From assembly GCA_039881145.1 (NCBI GenBank), contig JAYKKI010000013.1, forward strand, positions 40,505,501-40,569,500: 64,000 nucleotides of DNA, written 5' to 3'. The notes below the pieces were generated by a model. That model did not search any database. It worked only from the letters and a program-made list of their open reading frames with translations, and had not been told where the DNA came from. Source of the DNA: Druceiella hillmani. Taxonomy: Eukaryota; Arthropoda; Insecta; Lepidoptera; Hepialidae. The position numbers were made by a program, and so were the translations under genes. Positions 31,970 to 44,450 of this stretch are shown here, piece after piece (position 1 is the stretch's first letter; each line of letters starts with the position of its first letter).

Positions 31970-33410
31970 CTCGTATTTCATGTGTCTGTTTCAATGTTCA
32001 TCAGTGTAAAGCTCAAGTTACGAAAAGATTTAAAAATATTTTTCAGAATTTTTTGTAAGACAGTTCTAATGAAATTGTATAGAGTTCACCAAAAATATGT
32101 TCCTCCATCTTCTCTTTCCAACAAAAATACATCATTATCTACCCCTTATTCATTACCAAAAAAGATTAAGTAGAAACTATATGAGGCCACACTAGCAAAT
32201 ATACCTGCTATATCTCTCGGACATACTCTTTATTCTCTTGGTTTCCAAAATGTTTCCATTTCTTTTTTATTTTCTCATGTTAATTCCTGTTGTCTACTTG
32301 TCTCTAATGTATTAATTTTGAAGAGCACTCAAACTATGCGAAACAATTCTCAATATTACAAGAAACCTTGGAAAAATGTTTAATTTCATCTGGTCAAATC
32401 CACCTTTTGTTCAACTTATAGTAACCTCATAGTAAACACGATTTCCTTTAATTGATTGAAAACTATTTCTGTAATACTGGCGTCGGTCAACTGTGTTATT
32501 AAACTTTATTGATACTTATTGTCCACGTCACAAAATCTTTAAATTCACCTGTCTTTTACAAACATTTTTAACCCAGATTCAATTGACTTAAAAATATCGC
32601 TGGTATTTTATAAATAATTTTTCCTTCTTTTCAAAAATTCTTTATAAATATTGACTTGAATGAAAAAGCGAAGGAACATATTCATGGGGAGTATTTTTTC
32701 CGTTCAGATGGACTCATTCAACTGGGTGTTCTTATAAAGAAACTTTTCATTTTGAACGGGTACTAAAAGCATTCGCTTCATCAGTCCCTACGATTCTTTC
32801 AATTGTCACTTTAGTAACTATAAATAGTCAATCATTATAAATGTCACTGTGAATTATAAGTAGTACGAACATTTTCGCATTTTAGCGTAAAACCTAAATA
32901 TGTTGTGGATGTGAATCATTTTCGCTCATAACAAAAGAATTGGCTAATAACTTGACTACAGCATCCCACATCGAATGTTAGCATAAGTTGATTTAGAAAA
33001 TAAATCGATAACAAATTATTTTTAATTTAAAAAATAATTCTTTATACAAATACATCATTTCAAGAAACTAACTCATATTTTTAGGAAATAATATTAGAAA
33101 TTGTTACAAAATGATTATCCGAAAAGCGCATTCATGTTTGAGACGACGCACTGAAAAATCTGTGATGTATTATTGAACTTCCCAGCAATTCTTTTCCAAT
33201 AATATTTTTTTCACTGAAATAATCTCTTTGTAAATATAGTAAAATATACTATTGATTAAGAAAATAGCTCGATAACAAATTGTTTTTAATTTAAAACTTA
33301 AATGAAATAAATGATTTGCAAAATGGCTAATCAAAAAGTGCACTCGTGTTAGAAAAGGTGAACAAAAAATCACTTTTTTGTATATTAAGAAAATGCCTGT
33401 CACACTAACA
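31970..33410. other. No gene; one related repeat piece
   Basis: AT-rich. At 32690-32780 a segment resembles the right arm of the 31.3 kb inverted repeat. Frames at 31967-32173 and 33170-33403 have no motifs. Confidence 0.4.
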
Positions 33411-33416
33411 AAATGT

Positions 33417-33528
<112 letters not shown>

Positions 33529-34224
33529 CTGTTTACTTGTGTTACTTGTCTACTATATAAACTACTGTTTTACTTGTTTAACAAACAACTACGCAGTTGG
33601 TAATTTTCTGTTAAACTTTTGTTAATACAGCCTGTGTCATGACATACGTAAAAAACTTAAAAGTATTTTTAATATTTTTTATACTAGAACTTGAACACAT
33701 AAATTTATGAAATTAAGAAAGCAACTCTATCTCTATCAGACTTGATTGCAGAAATATATTGTGTTGTGGATTTTATATAAATATAAGCATTAAATCACCT
33801 GGTCCATATAACAGATTAAAATCTCACCCTTGTATAATAACTGACATTATTAATTTTCCAACCACTTCGTGCCGTATCTGACCTTTGCCGGATTAACTCG
33901 TATTCTATTATTAACTATTATTCTCTTATTAATATTCACGGCAAGTGTTTTACGGACCGCTTCGTTGTTTGCTGTTTTAGCAACAGTTCGTTTTAACAAC
34001 AGTTACTGCGTTTAGTTAATCGCATCAGATTAGTTTATGTTTGCGTTACGTGAGTAAAATTGGGTTAAGATTTAATTAGGGAAGGGTCGAATGAACACTT
34101 AGTGGCACGCTTTTGTTGTAATATGATTCCTCGGAAATAATATTTTTGTTCTTTGATGCTAATGTTAAATGTCAGGATCAAAATTTAGGATATGATTTAT
34201 TATAATTACAAAAATTTTAATGTT

Positions 34225-34820
34225 AACGTTTTATATGATATGGAATTTCAATGAAAATATTAATATCACGTTTTTAAGAGTTCCTACTTTGAAAGGGAAA
34301 AAAACAGAACCCAGGTTTCTTAAATAAAGGACTTCATTAGAGATTGTCATTCTATCGCAGTCATGTATTTCCCGTTTCATTTGATTTTGAAACTTGAAAT
34401 TTGGCGTAATTCTGAAGGACTGAATCACATGATTCAAAATATTCCTGACGTAATCAAGCAAGTAAAAATAATATTAAGGACATTTTGGAGGTGGAAAATA
34501 AAGTGATATTATTTTTATATTTTACGTATTATATGGAATTTCAATAGAAATAGCAAGTTACAAGCATTATAAAACAATTTTTTAGACTTTCATCGAGTAT
34601 TATCCTAGGTTTATAGCTAAAAAAATATATATAATACTCCTATATCTCCCAAATTGCCAAAGTCAAAATATTTAAAAAAAAACAGCCTGTTAGAAGTTTA
34701 TTGGAAAATTATTCTGATGATTTTAAAGATCACGGTATGGATATATCTGCAAAGGATATATCAGGCAATATACTTACATGTGGAATTTTTAATAGGTTAA
34801 TAGAAATACCACATATTTTT
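34225..34820 (+). repeat. Old repeat with local duplication, related to family E
   Basis: ATATGGAATTTCAATGAAAAT (about 34238) recurs as ATATGGAATTTCAATAGAAAT (about 34530). The part 34620-34800 (ATATCTCCCAAATTGCCAAAG, TTAGAAGTTTATT, CAGGCAATATACTTACATG) resembles 17680-17870. No coding piece is recognised; the minus frame 34231-34461 is taken as chance. Confidence 0.35.
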
Positions 34821-34954
34821 ACATGTTTTTATGGGCCGAAAAGCGGCGTACTTTCATAGTGTGAGTTTATTACATACTTAACAAGTTTATTTACTTCATA
34901 AATTTTAAATAAACAACTAGCAATTAATAATCAAAACCATCAATTGGATGATGT

Positions 34955-35110
34955 CCACTGGTGAAAATAAACTTCTCTCATAGATTCCCGCAAAGATCGA
35001 TCCCATTATACTTGAATTCAAAGGCAGGAAGCCTTATATCGTTTCCAACTTCCTCAGGACTTCTAACTATTTAGTGAGGGTTCATCTTCCGCATCAAGTT
35101 GTCTCCCACT
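34955..35110 (+). pseudogene. Possible LTR-retrotransposon pol 3' end relic
   Basis: A plus-strand frame with one early stop reads AKIDPIILEFKGRKPYIVSN and goes on to a NYLVRV-type segment before a stop near 35110. This resembles the C-terminal integrase tail of Ty3/Gypsy-like pol, where a P-F-GPY-V--FL block is typical. No integrase zinc finger, DDE core or LTRs are visible, so the assignment is tentative. Confidence 0.3.
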
Positions 35111-35829
35111 AATCGTATTCCAGTCCGTGGTCGCAGTTCTAGAAGCTTTCTTTTCATTTACGGGCTACGTCATTAACCTCCTTTCTCCTAGGGATATCCT
35201 CATTACATATAGCATTTCCATATTTCGCTGGGGGACTTGGAATCTCTTTGGAACGCCAATAGCATGGGACCGCGTCGATTTATTTATGGACCATATATTA
35301 TGAATAAAAGGGTTTATATAAACGCGAGCTAAGATTTGCTCAGCGATTAAAATAATGAAATACAAAAACGTGAATCCTGCGTTAATTTATATTTGAACTT
35401 TATATTATAATAAAAAAGGCTTGATACAGATGCGAGTTAAGATTTCCTCAGCTATTAAAATAATGGAGTAAATCCTTGTTTATAGCTTTTGCACTTGTTT
35501 TTTTGTTAAATATTTTAAAGATTACATGCCTTCCATTAGTTAAATATACAGTCTTCTGGTTTATTCAGAAAGTAGATACATTCTAATAAATAAATGAGGT
35601 ACAAGAATATGTAACTTAATTTGGATTTATTTACCCGGTTCTGTTTTCACTTAAACGCACAGTTTTGTCCACAGTTATATTCGCTGTGACATAAAATTTC
35701 ATAAAATTTTACTGTATTTTAAAATATTTAGTATAAGTATTTTTAATGGTTTTCCATTTAAATTTGTTGATTTAACGAGAATTATGAGTAAATCAAGGTA
35801 TAATATAAACTTAGTCCAACGCCTCGTTT

Positions 35830-36215
35830 GTCTTTCTCTTTGTGTGCGCTCATCTGGGTTCCACCAGTGGATAGACTGGTTCTCGAGAAAGGTTTACATA
35901 CATGATTTATGAACGTGTTATATAAATTAGCTCTTAAAAAATCTGGGGTAACACATGTTTATCTTTTACGTTTAAAACATTAAAAATCATCATCACACTG
36001 CCAGTGAGATAACGATATATAATGTTTTGATAAACCATTTAAATATGACAACACAGAACAAACATCTCTCACTTCATGACATAAAGTAAAAATTTGTGTC
36101 TATATGTCTCTATATGTAGGTTAATCCCACCAACTACTGAAAGATTTTGATCTGGTTTTTCAGCAATGTATAGATTTATTCCCGAGGAAAGATTCGGAGT
36201 ATAATTAATGAATAT
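35830..36215 (+). repeat. Tandem pair of an insect-type dispersed repeat
   Basis: TAGACTGGTTCTCGAGAAAGGTT (about 35872) and TAGATTTATTCCCGAGGAAAGATT (about 36172) are parallel blocks about 300 bp apart, each followed by a TATAATTAATGAA-like or TGATTTATGAA segment. The TGTATAGATT-CCCGAGGAAAG wording is of a kind common in insect mobile-element debris; the family is not named. Confidence 0.4.
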
Positions 36216-36434
36216 TTTATTTAAATTAGTCGATCCATGTCGACGAAGTAACGAATAGATAATCGCTTGAGAAGTTCTTGGCATGCGCTGTACAAGCCGT
36301 AAAAAGTACGTGAAAATAATTTCAGTCGCAAACAAAGTGGAAAAAACAACCGCCCGAAATAGCTGGTTACGATAGTTTGAGAATTTTGCTGACAATATTG
36401 AGAAGACTATAAATGAATTTGTAGTAGTAAACAA
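36069..36434 (-). CDS. Unassigned 121-codon frame
   Basis: The minus-strand frame has a hydrophobic N-terminal half (FIVFSILSAKF, AVVFSTLFATEIIFTYFLRL) and a more polar C-terminal half (LLRRHGSTNLNKIFINYTP). A membrane protein fragment such as a chemoreceptor crossed my mind but no diagnostic motif supports it. It overlaps the repeat at 35.83-36.2 kb, which favours a chance frame. Confidence 0.15.
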   Translation of the reverse strand: MFTTTNSFIVFSILSAKFSNYRNQLFRAVVFSTLFATEIIFTYFLRLVQRMPRTSQAIIYSLLRRHGSTNLNKIFINYTPNLSSGINLYIAEKPDQNLSVVGGINLHIETYRHKFLLYVMK

Positions 36435-36479
36435 AGTTTGACTTCTGCAATGATTTCAGTTTTACTGAAAGTTATTTAA

Positions 36480-36591
36480 TATGTCTATATACAGTTTTTT
36501 AATATATCTATATACAGTTTTTTAATATGTCTATATACAGTTTTTTAATATGTCTATATACAGTTTTTTAATATGTCTATATACAGTTTTT
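36480..36591. repeat. 23-bp minisatellite, five units
   Basis: TATGTCTATATACAGTTTTTT plus AA, repeated at 36480, 36503, 36526, 36549 and 36572 (last incomplete), with only one substitution in the second unit. Confidence 0.95.
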
Positions 36592-37272
36592 GCTTTATAC
36601 AATTTAACATTCTAATTTATGCTACATTTATATCGAAATGAGGAATGTAATTTCTGTATTGAAAGGCAACAGCATTGCACAAAGAGAACAGACATTTTTG
36701 ACAAGAATTTATGAACATATTTAATTCAAGAGAAGAATTTATAGTCAGCCACTTTATTGCCTTTGTGAACTTTACTATTTAAATTTTAAAATTATTTTTG
36801 AGTAGACAATTACGACGATACACATTTGCTTGCTGAAGCTTTAAATTTCGACTTCATTCGGGGAAAACTTTTCCCCCATTACTACGGTTTTCCTCAATAA
36901 CTATTTTTTAACTAGAATAAAATTCCCAAAGTTTTCAAAATTTATTATCTTCCGTTTTTTATCTAGAACTAGCATCCTAAAATTTTTAAAATTTAGACAT
37001 ATTTTTCTACGTATAAAAATTTATTTTTTCGTTTTATTTTGCAAAAATGGCGCACAAATTAAAATTATTTCATTTTTCAATAAAAATAAATGAGTGTGTT
37101 TAGACCACTTGACTGAAGTAAAACTTCAAATTCACAAAATATGAACTTTAAAATGAATTTACAATTTTATTCACTTTAAACCTAGAATATTTAATGTATT
37201 GAACAAAACAATAATTTATAAAATTGTTCATGAACTAAATGAAATACCGTTCGCGTAACGCTAGCAAAGTCG

Positions 37273-37293
37273 TATATATATATATATATATAT
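37273..37293. repeat. Short (TA)n microsatellite
   Basis: About ten TA units. Confidence 0.9.
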
Positions 37294-37299
37294 GTTTCA

Positions 37300-37640
37300 T
37301 GCACTGGCTATGAGAAGAAGAGAGAAAGAAAATGTGCACGCCCACTGCTCTCTCTTGCTCATGTTTACAGTGTGATACAGACAATAGGCTTGCACTGTGT
37401 ATTAGATATACGAACCATAACTGGCTATGTGAGAAACAAAGAAAATGTGTGCTCGCACCTCTCTCTCTTGACCCTACAGTAATATACGAAACGTAAATCT
37501 CTCTCTCTCTCTGTCTTCACTAACTTATATCTCCCTCTCAACTTCCGTTCGCCTCACCCGATCACACTTTTCGTAACGCTCTAGCCACGCATTCACCAGC
37601 TTACTCCCCAAGTCAAGGGTGCATAAAGAAGTTTTACTTC
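37300..37640 (+). repeat. Imperfect tandem pair with purine/pyrimidine runs
   Basis: ACTGGCTATGAGAAGAAGAG...GAAAATGTGCACGC...CTCTCTCTTG (37304 on) recurs as ACTGGCTATGTGAGAAACAAAG...TGTGTGCTCGC...CTCTCTCTTG (37421 on). A (TC)n run follows at about 37497. TGAAGTAAAACTTCA near 37111 and GAAGTTTTACTTCA near 37628 are inverted copies flanking the whole segment, so 37.1-37.64 kb could be one element with short inverted ends. Confidence 0.5.
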
Positions 37641-38179
37641 AAAAATGGCAAGAAAATAGTTCGTAATGAAAAAGTTCACGATGAAGTAGGAATCTCGTAC
37701 GCATTTCTGCGTGAAATATCATTGTGAAGCTATAGCTGCTGTATTTTAAGTTATTTGGTAAAAAATTGACCGAGTTAGTCATTCGTCCATTTAAAAATAA
37801 CTGTTGTCCAGAAAATGAGCTTAAAATAGCTATTATATATTCTACAGTACCGTCTTTGTGGTAGGCTTTAACTCAATAATTTGTTTAGCTAAATGTAAAA
37901 TATATTATCTGTAAAAAGGTTTAATTACAGGTTAAGTGTTGTATATTTATGTAAAAAAATTAAAACTTCAAATTCTATGACCATATTGGGTACAGTATTT
38001 AGAAATATTTATTAATAAGAATTTATTAGCCACGACCCTGCCGAAATCGAATCCTGTAATATTAGTATATATATTTATTTGTCGAAATAGTTTTGTACAC
38101 TTACTTGATATCAAATTTGCTTGACGAAACAATTTTAACATCAATATCATGAAGCCATTTAAGAAAAAGTACATGTTGA

Positions 38180-38375
38180 AATATTTCCTACGAAATTATT
38201 CCGAAGTAGTCTCAGCTCACTGTCACTCCAGTAGAAATTGGTCGCCTCAGCAAGATTCGCAATCAAGCGGTTGAAGTAGACCGGAGAGCTGAACTGCAAA
38301 TTGGACGCCACCCTCTCGGCCCAACCCCCAGCTCTCTCTCCGCAGAGGACGCCATTAATTATAAACAAATTCAAT
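38180..38375 (-). repeat. Dispersed repeat family A, copy 2, GC-rich
   Basis: The minus-strand 71-codon frame 38159-38374 covers it (centre VASNLQFSSPVYFNRLIANL). It aligns with 4000-4165 over at least 150 bases, and the frame is broken in that copy. It is notably GC-richer than its surroundings. The shared end AATTTCGTAGGAAATATTTC suggests an element boundary near 38170. Family unknown; it could be coding sequence of an unrecognised mobile element. Confidence 0.55.
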
Positions 38376-38399
38376 CTATAAACACTTCGGCAACTTGCA

Positions 38400-39450
38400 T
38401 TTTAATTTGATCTGTTATTGGTTTTGACGTCTATTGTGTGGCGGTGAGCTGATTGCATTACGTTTTATGTGGCCACAATATTTCGGATCAAACTAATATT
38501 TGAACAGAATCGAGTGTTTATGACTATTTTTTACAATTTTGTGTTAACGAAATAAAATGTGAAAATTGCGATTTAGTCTAATATCTTAAGAATGTCTAAT
38601 ATGTGGGAGTTGTGAACTCTTAACTGATTCGAATGAATGCACATGTGATAACATATGATATGGAACCATGGACCTAAAAAAGACGTATGAAATTTGTGAT
38701 GATTGCTCAGATATATAACATTTGAAGCTTTGTTTTGATATCTCACTAAAATTGTAAGCATTTCATTCACTCATTTTTAATTTAAGAAGAAAAAATCAGT
38801 TATTTTTGACAAAAAACGCCCACGCGTTTACTTTGGTGTAAGCCATGTTTGCTATTACACTTAATAAAAAACATGGTTTACACTAAAGTAATTCCTGAAT
38901 AGATAGGGAAAATAGGTTCGATAATTCTTGCTTGGTTTTTTTTAGTCTTTGAAACTAATAATTTACTTTTACTTTTTTAGTCTGTTATTTTTATTGAAGA
39001 GTGTATTTTTTTATTCGCATGAAATTTTTTTATAGTTATCGGTTTTCGATACGTGTGCAAAATTTTAAATAATTCGAATAACAGGAAGTGGATGAAAATT
39101 TCATTGCACAATTTCAATATTTTTTGTTTTCTCTTTTTTGTTTTAAACATAAAATTTTTTAATTTATAATATTATTGTAGAGTCATCTGTTCTTGATATA
39201 TCTGCAAAACTTTGAATAATTCGAACATTTGGAAGTAGGCGAAAATTTAATTTAAAAATTCAATTATTTTTTTAGTCTTTTTCGTTTTAATACAACATTT
39301 GTTTTTTTAATTTTTTTTAATGATTGTATCATCTTCAAAACTAAAGAGAACTATCAGATTTCATGATGATATAAAAATTAGACGTACATGAAATTTAGTT
39401 TCTCAGATTCCATTACATTGTTGATTACACAAAAGTCGAACTAAGAAAAG
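38400..39450. other. No recognisable feature
   Basis: AT-rich. Between 39000 and 39330, two similar blocks (AATAATTCGAATAACAGGAAGTGG near 39067 and AATAATTCGAACATTTGGAAGTAGG near 39215) hint at an old 150-bp tandem pair. Confidence 0.4.
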
Positions 39451-39453
39451 TGT

Positions 39454-39571
39454 GTTACAAATACAACGTGTGATTTACTTTCTTTCTTAATGCTATTTAT
39501 ATGACTGTATATGTTACAAATACAACGTGTGATTTACTTTCTTTCTTAATACTATTTATATGACTGTATAT
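39454..39571. repeat. 59-bp tandem duplication, two units
   Basis: GTTACAAATACAACGTGTGA... repeats at 39454 and 39513 with one substitution (AATGC to AATAC). A recent event. Confidence 0.95.
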
Positions 39572-39574
39572 ATT

Positions 39575-40175
39575 TCACAATGCAGAGATATAAAAACATT
39601 TTATTTATATAAAGTTTATTTATCGCCCATTTTAAGGCTATACTTATAAAATAAAATTAGAAAAGAAATTATTTTGTAAGCTATTCTAAATAATACAACC
39701 AGCTCTTATTTTCATAAATTCAATTAAGAATTAACAAGAAAATGTCGAAAAGTTGCATAAGTAATGTGAAAAGTTGCAACACATTATTCATGCATGAAGT
39801 GTTGCAACTTTGCATAGGGAATGTCAACAAAAGTAAATAACTAGTAACGTGGCGCGTCGTCTTCGCACTTAGTAACTCACTTAACGAAAGACTGACTTGC
39901 TAAAACATATAACTTTTAAAGAACGTCGCAAATATTTTATGTATGTAGGATTATATAGCAAAAACATGTTAAGAATGTTTTTCATAAATTGGAATTTCAA
40001 TTTTAACTTCATGTTCATACACTGTTCTGTGTTGTATGGTTAATCTTTAAAATTGGTGAACGATTTGTAAGCTACAGTGTTTTCAATAAAAGTTATTCTG
40101 ATGGAAACAACCAAATAACTACAGTAATATTTTAAAAGTAAATTGTAAAAAAAAATATTAACTTTGATGGGATTA
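39575..40175. other. No gene; short palindromic patch
   Basis: AT-rich. GTTGCAACACATTATTCATGCATGAAGTGTTGCAAC at 39772-39807 has GTTGCAACAC/GTGTTGCAAC arms, a short hairpin. Nothing else supported. Confidence 0.45.
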
Positions 40176-40179
40176 CCGT

Positions 40180-40525
40180 TAGCCACAAGAAATTCTCATG
40201 GCAAATTCTCGTCTCCATTATCAGTTCCACCTGGTTAAAATATGTAACAAAAGAACTTATTGCTTCAATTGAATCTAACCTAAACTTGACATGTTAATTT
40301 TTAATCATCGAATAGTTCTCATGATCCCCTCCTTCTCTATTACCAGATTAACCTGATTACATTTTGCATCCAAGGAACTCATTAAGACAAGACAAACGAC
40401 AAAGACAAGAAGTCCTTACTTGAAACGTTTATTGTTTACCATTAAGAAGTTCCCATGATCACTTCTCTCCTCCGTCATCAGATCCTTCTAGTTACGACAT
40501 ACAACCAAATGACTTATTGGGACAT
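40180..40525 (-). repeat. Decayed tandem array F, locus 2, three units
   Basis: Plus-strand blocks AAATTCTCATGGCAAATTCTC, AGTTCTCATGATCCCCTCC and AGTTCCCATGATCACTTCTC start about 130 bp apart, each followed by CC-TTATCAG/CATCAGAT and A-CTTATTG blocks. Read on the minus strand they match the GATGATGGAG...GGGAACTCT unit at 26955-27480. Confidence 0.55.
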
Positions 40526-40589
40526 TTCGAAGAAAATATAACTTTTTGAGTATTAACTTTTCGGGCAAAATCGTTAACGGAACCTAAAA

Positions 40590-40655
40590 CTTAATAACTG
40601 TTAACTTGATTAACTTGATCTTCAATCAAGTTATTAATCAAGTTATTAAATTAAA
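40590..40655. repeat. Palindromic TTGATTAACTTGAT patch
   Basis: TTAACTTGATTAACTTGAT is followed after a few bases by ATCAAGTTATTAATCAAGTTA, giving a double imperfect hairpin. Confidence 0.7.
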
Positions 40656-40659
40656 TTTT

Positions 40660-42510
40660 TTCAGGCCAAATCATTAGATGGAGCTAACTATTATTAACTA
40701 TTAGGAGTAATTAGTCCGTAAATATTACTTGATCAATAAAAATAGAGAAATTATAAAGTTTGGCAATTTACTACTAGGTACATATTGTCAAATAGTTATC
40801 GAATCTCATTGGGAAATAACGAAATTTTCACTTTATCTAATTATTTAATGAAACGTAAAGATGGTAATAATAAAATGATGATCAGAAAGCATATTATATA
40901 CTTATTTGTACTTGTTATATACGTTCAAAATAGCGTGAAAAATGATCTGTAATTATCTCAATATGTAAAATCTATTTTGATTGACGAATAAATTATTAAC
41001 GTTTGGAAAGAAAAAGAAATGTACGACTATATCTTGATTTACCGGGACTGCGGAATCATAATCAACTAGATATATCCACCTGTTTGGTAAAGACTGTATA
41101 GCATCAGAATGGAAGTACGTATGTTTTACATTCAAAAATTCGTCAATTAACTCTCGGAGATGGTTTTAATCATGAGTTTTGGAATAGACGAAATTTGGAC
41201 AGCGTCAGGTCTGATGTATGAGAGGGAAGTGAAATCATTTCTAATTCCGGCTCCTTCCATTCTTAAATTTTGAAAGTGTAGAGTACACTACTGCGACAAT
41301 AGTGGTTGTATTATTAGGGAGCATTTCCAAATTATTCCGTTTTATGAAACATATTTTTGTGATAGGATTAATTTTTCGGTACTAGTTTGCCCAGTTCCTT
41401 TTAATCCAACTATTGATGCTTATGGATATTACCTATTCACACGACCCACTTTTTACATTTAGGTAACAACAAAACGGTTCGACCAATCAGATATATGCCA
41501 AAAAGGTAAAAGTTGTGTACACATGTGTGTGACTTAACCCGTAGGGTGTACAAACATTATATTTGTAGACCTTGCCTAATTCGTGTAAATGTTCTACATT
41601 GTAATATTATAGCACTCTATTTGAGTAGCGAAAGCATCTGCTGAAAATCCGTGATATTTTTAAGTTTTGACGATATCTAAATCATCCGATCGTTCAAACC
41701 TGGATTGCTCCCTTGACGAACCCTCCAAAATGTTTGGAATCGCGTTGCATGTGTGCATATAAACATTTGAAGGAAAATAATTCTATATGAGTTTTAGGAG
41801 TTAGTTACTGGAGAATTCTTAACCACGTTTTCTTTTGGAAAATTAAAAGAAACAACTCACGGTTAACATATAGAAATAGTTATTTCATTCAAACCAATAA
41901 GATTTCAGTAGGACAAACGACAAACTTATTTTTCTTTTTTACAAGTTGTTTTTTATTCCTCTGGAGAACTTTGAATATACTCCACGTAGTAAATATATTT
42001 AATACACAATTATAATATTTAAAATTTCCATTTGAATCATCATGCCACTCACAGTACTAGGAAAAACTGCAAGGGCTATGTACCTCAAAAAATAGTGATA
42101 ATTACTTCGACTAGATGAGTGTATTTTCTAGTTAATAGAATATAATTAAAGTTTTCAGCACACTTTCTAGTTAAAAGAAGAATAATTAAGATTTTTAGTT
42201 TAAAATATAATTACCGAGATTTAACAAAATTCAAGAAGTAAATAAAGGAAATTTCATTGTAAAAATTGTGTAATTATTTTAATTAAATTTTATTATGCTT
42301 TAATTTTTCCCGGTAATGTCCAAAGGTATCTGGAGTCTACATAATTAGCTTGTACCTGAGCTTTCAAAACACATACATAGGATATCTATATTCTTGGTTA
42401 ATTAATGTACAAAATCCACTACTACTCTTCTACGACGGTCTCTAATAGTACTTTAAGTTTATAGCAATTACCAAAATCACAGTAGTTCATATAACCTTTA
42501 GAAGAGAGCC
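40660..42510. other. No recognisable feature
   Basis: AT-rich. The minus frame 40953-41135 has no motif. Confidence 0.45.
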
Positions 42511-42514
42511 TCCT

Positions 42515-42755
42515 TGTTTATATAAACGGCGATTCTAGTAACGACTTAATTAAGGGTTGTGTATTTGAGGAAAAATCGTTGTAGCCTCGCTTGGAGTTAA
42601 ATAAATTTTTTAATGCGATATACGACTTGAAACTGACTGGGAGATGATATTAACAATACGTAGTAATACTGCGATGAAAAGATTTTTAAAATGTATTTAA
42701 TTTACTTTTAATTACGGTAATAAAATAATGCGCTTAAAAACGTGAAATGGAAAGA
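42515..42755 (+). repeat. Dispersed repeat family C, copy 2
   Basis: Partner of 7240-7445. ACGACTTAATTAAGGGTTGT is identical in both. It is longer than copy 1 because of insertions in its middle. Confidence 0.6.
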
Positions 42756-44070
42756 TGTTTGTAACATAAAACAATGAGATTAATTTGCAATTTCCAGAAG
42801 GTGTCCAAGATAATATTTGATAAAATTCCACTTGCTTTTTCATCTATTTCTTTGAATGCAGTTATTGTGAATTTTTTTCGCTAGCATGGAATCAGAAATT
42901 TAAACAAACCAAATTTATGGATGTCTGTAAGTCATATCAAGACGAAATGTTTGTACTTTGGTTCGTATTTTATTTTCATTGAAGAAAAACAGTAAACTTA
43001 AACGGCACGGTCTAATATATAAACCCTTTCTTATTTTTTTCCTAACTCTGCAAGTTTTAAGGCTTTTTTCCTGGAAAAATTAAAAATTTTAATGAATTTC
43101 TCATCTCCTTATTATTGACATGCCATTTACAACATAAAGAATAAGCGGCAACGGCTATGCGCTTCATGAAATAGTTCTTATAAATTTCTCTTGCTTATTT
43201 CACTAGCATGATCATGCATGTTCACTTGTCATGGAGTCTTTTATTAACATTCTCTTGAAAAATATTTCCTAATCTTATTCAACCAAACTTTACATGGCCT
43301 TTGAAATATGCCTTCCACATCTAACTCTTAGCGAACAAACACAACGATATAATTGTTTAGCTTTTTAACCATTCTAACTTGAAATCCACTTTCTGTTTTT
43401 ACGCCTCTTTCATTACTTTATGGATTCGTTTACCTAAATTCCTTAAATATATCACTTTCTTCGCATTCATCTTGCTTTCGACTCACACGCCTACAGGTAG
43501 TGTGTACAGTTGCTGCATTTCACTGCGTTCAAATATTTTTGTTTCCCTCGAAAAACCTTATTTTTCACTGTTTTAGTCGCCATTCATTTGGCACCTAAAA
43601 TGGATGTATTCAGAATTTGGACTTAGATTAAATGGCACTGTCTTTCGTCCTGGGATGGAGGATATTCTTAAGATAATTTTTTTTTCTTTATTAGGGTTAT
43701 GTAGCTTAATATAGAACCCTTGAAATTTTGTCATATTATGCTATTACTTTAACATTTCCCACTTATAGTTTTTAAAATTAAAGGTTATATTTTATGATTA
43801 AAATATTATTATATGTGTTATTAAAATACTCAATAATATATTCTTATGTAAAAGTATAAGATACATGAGAAGTAAGACGAAGTAGATCAACGTAAACCGG
43901 TGTTAAAAAGTTTTAAATTGAAAATAAAAAAGTTTTATTGGAATGGTATAGATAGTGGCGGTTATATTCTAAAATTACCAAGTACTTTCAACATGTCCAT
44001 ACTAGTATAATAGATGCGGTACATTGCCGGTTCCTTTGTTTGTTTATGTTTCTTTTATCCTTGAACAACT
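42756..44070. other. No recognisable feature
   Basis: AT-rich. The plus frame 43379-43576 starts without ATG support in context and has no motif; taken as chance. Confidence 0.4.
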
Positions 44071-44072
44071 TA

Positions 44073-44241
44073 ACAGATTTTGATGAAATTTAGCATGTAG
44101 AATATACCCTTTTTGAAAAGATACGCTACATGTATAAACATAATTATATATAGCGTGTCTTTATTGTACAGAATATAACACATAATCTACACCAAAAGAT
44201 AAGCCATATGTATCTACATGTTAAATTTTATTAAAATGTGT
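44073..44241. repeat. Inverted repeat, 29-bp arms, possible foldback element
   Basis: ACAGATTTTGATGAAATTTAG... (44073-44101) and the complement of 44213-44241 agree at 25 of 29 positions. The wording GATTTTGATGAAATTTAGCATG is typical of insect dispersed repeats. About 110 bp lies between the arms. Confidence 0.7.
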
Positions 44242-44450
44242 AAAGCTAATAAAAGCAGAGCAGTAAAAAAAATTTCTAAAATTATGTCCAGGCACGAAAA
44301 CTTGATGCCAGTAAAACAATTGGAATATATCCAAACAGTGTACTGAAATATTTCTCAATCAGTGACTAAAATTGAAAGGCGGCTATTAGAACGCAAATTT
44401 AAACAAAACATTTATTTTTATTCCCATCGTCGGAAATAAAACAGACAGAA

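Noticed and set aside
36069..36434. Insect chemoreceptor fragment
   Set aside because: Hydrophobic segments are present, but no diagnostic C-terminal motif or splice pattern was found and the frame overlaps a dispersed repeat.
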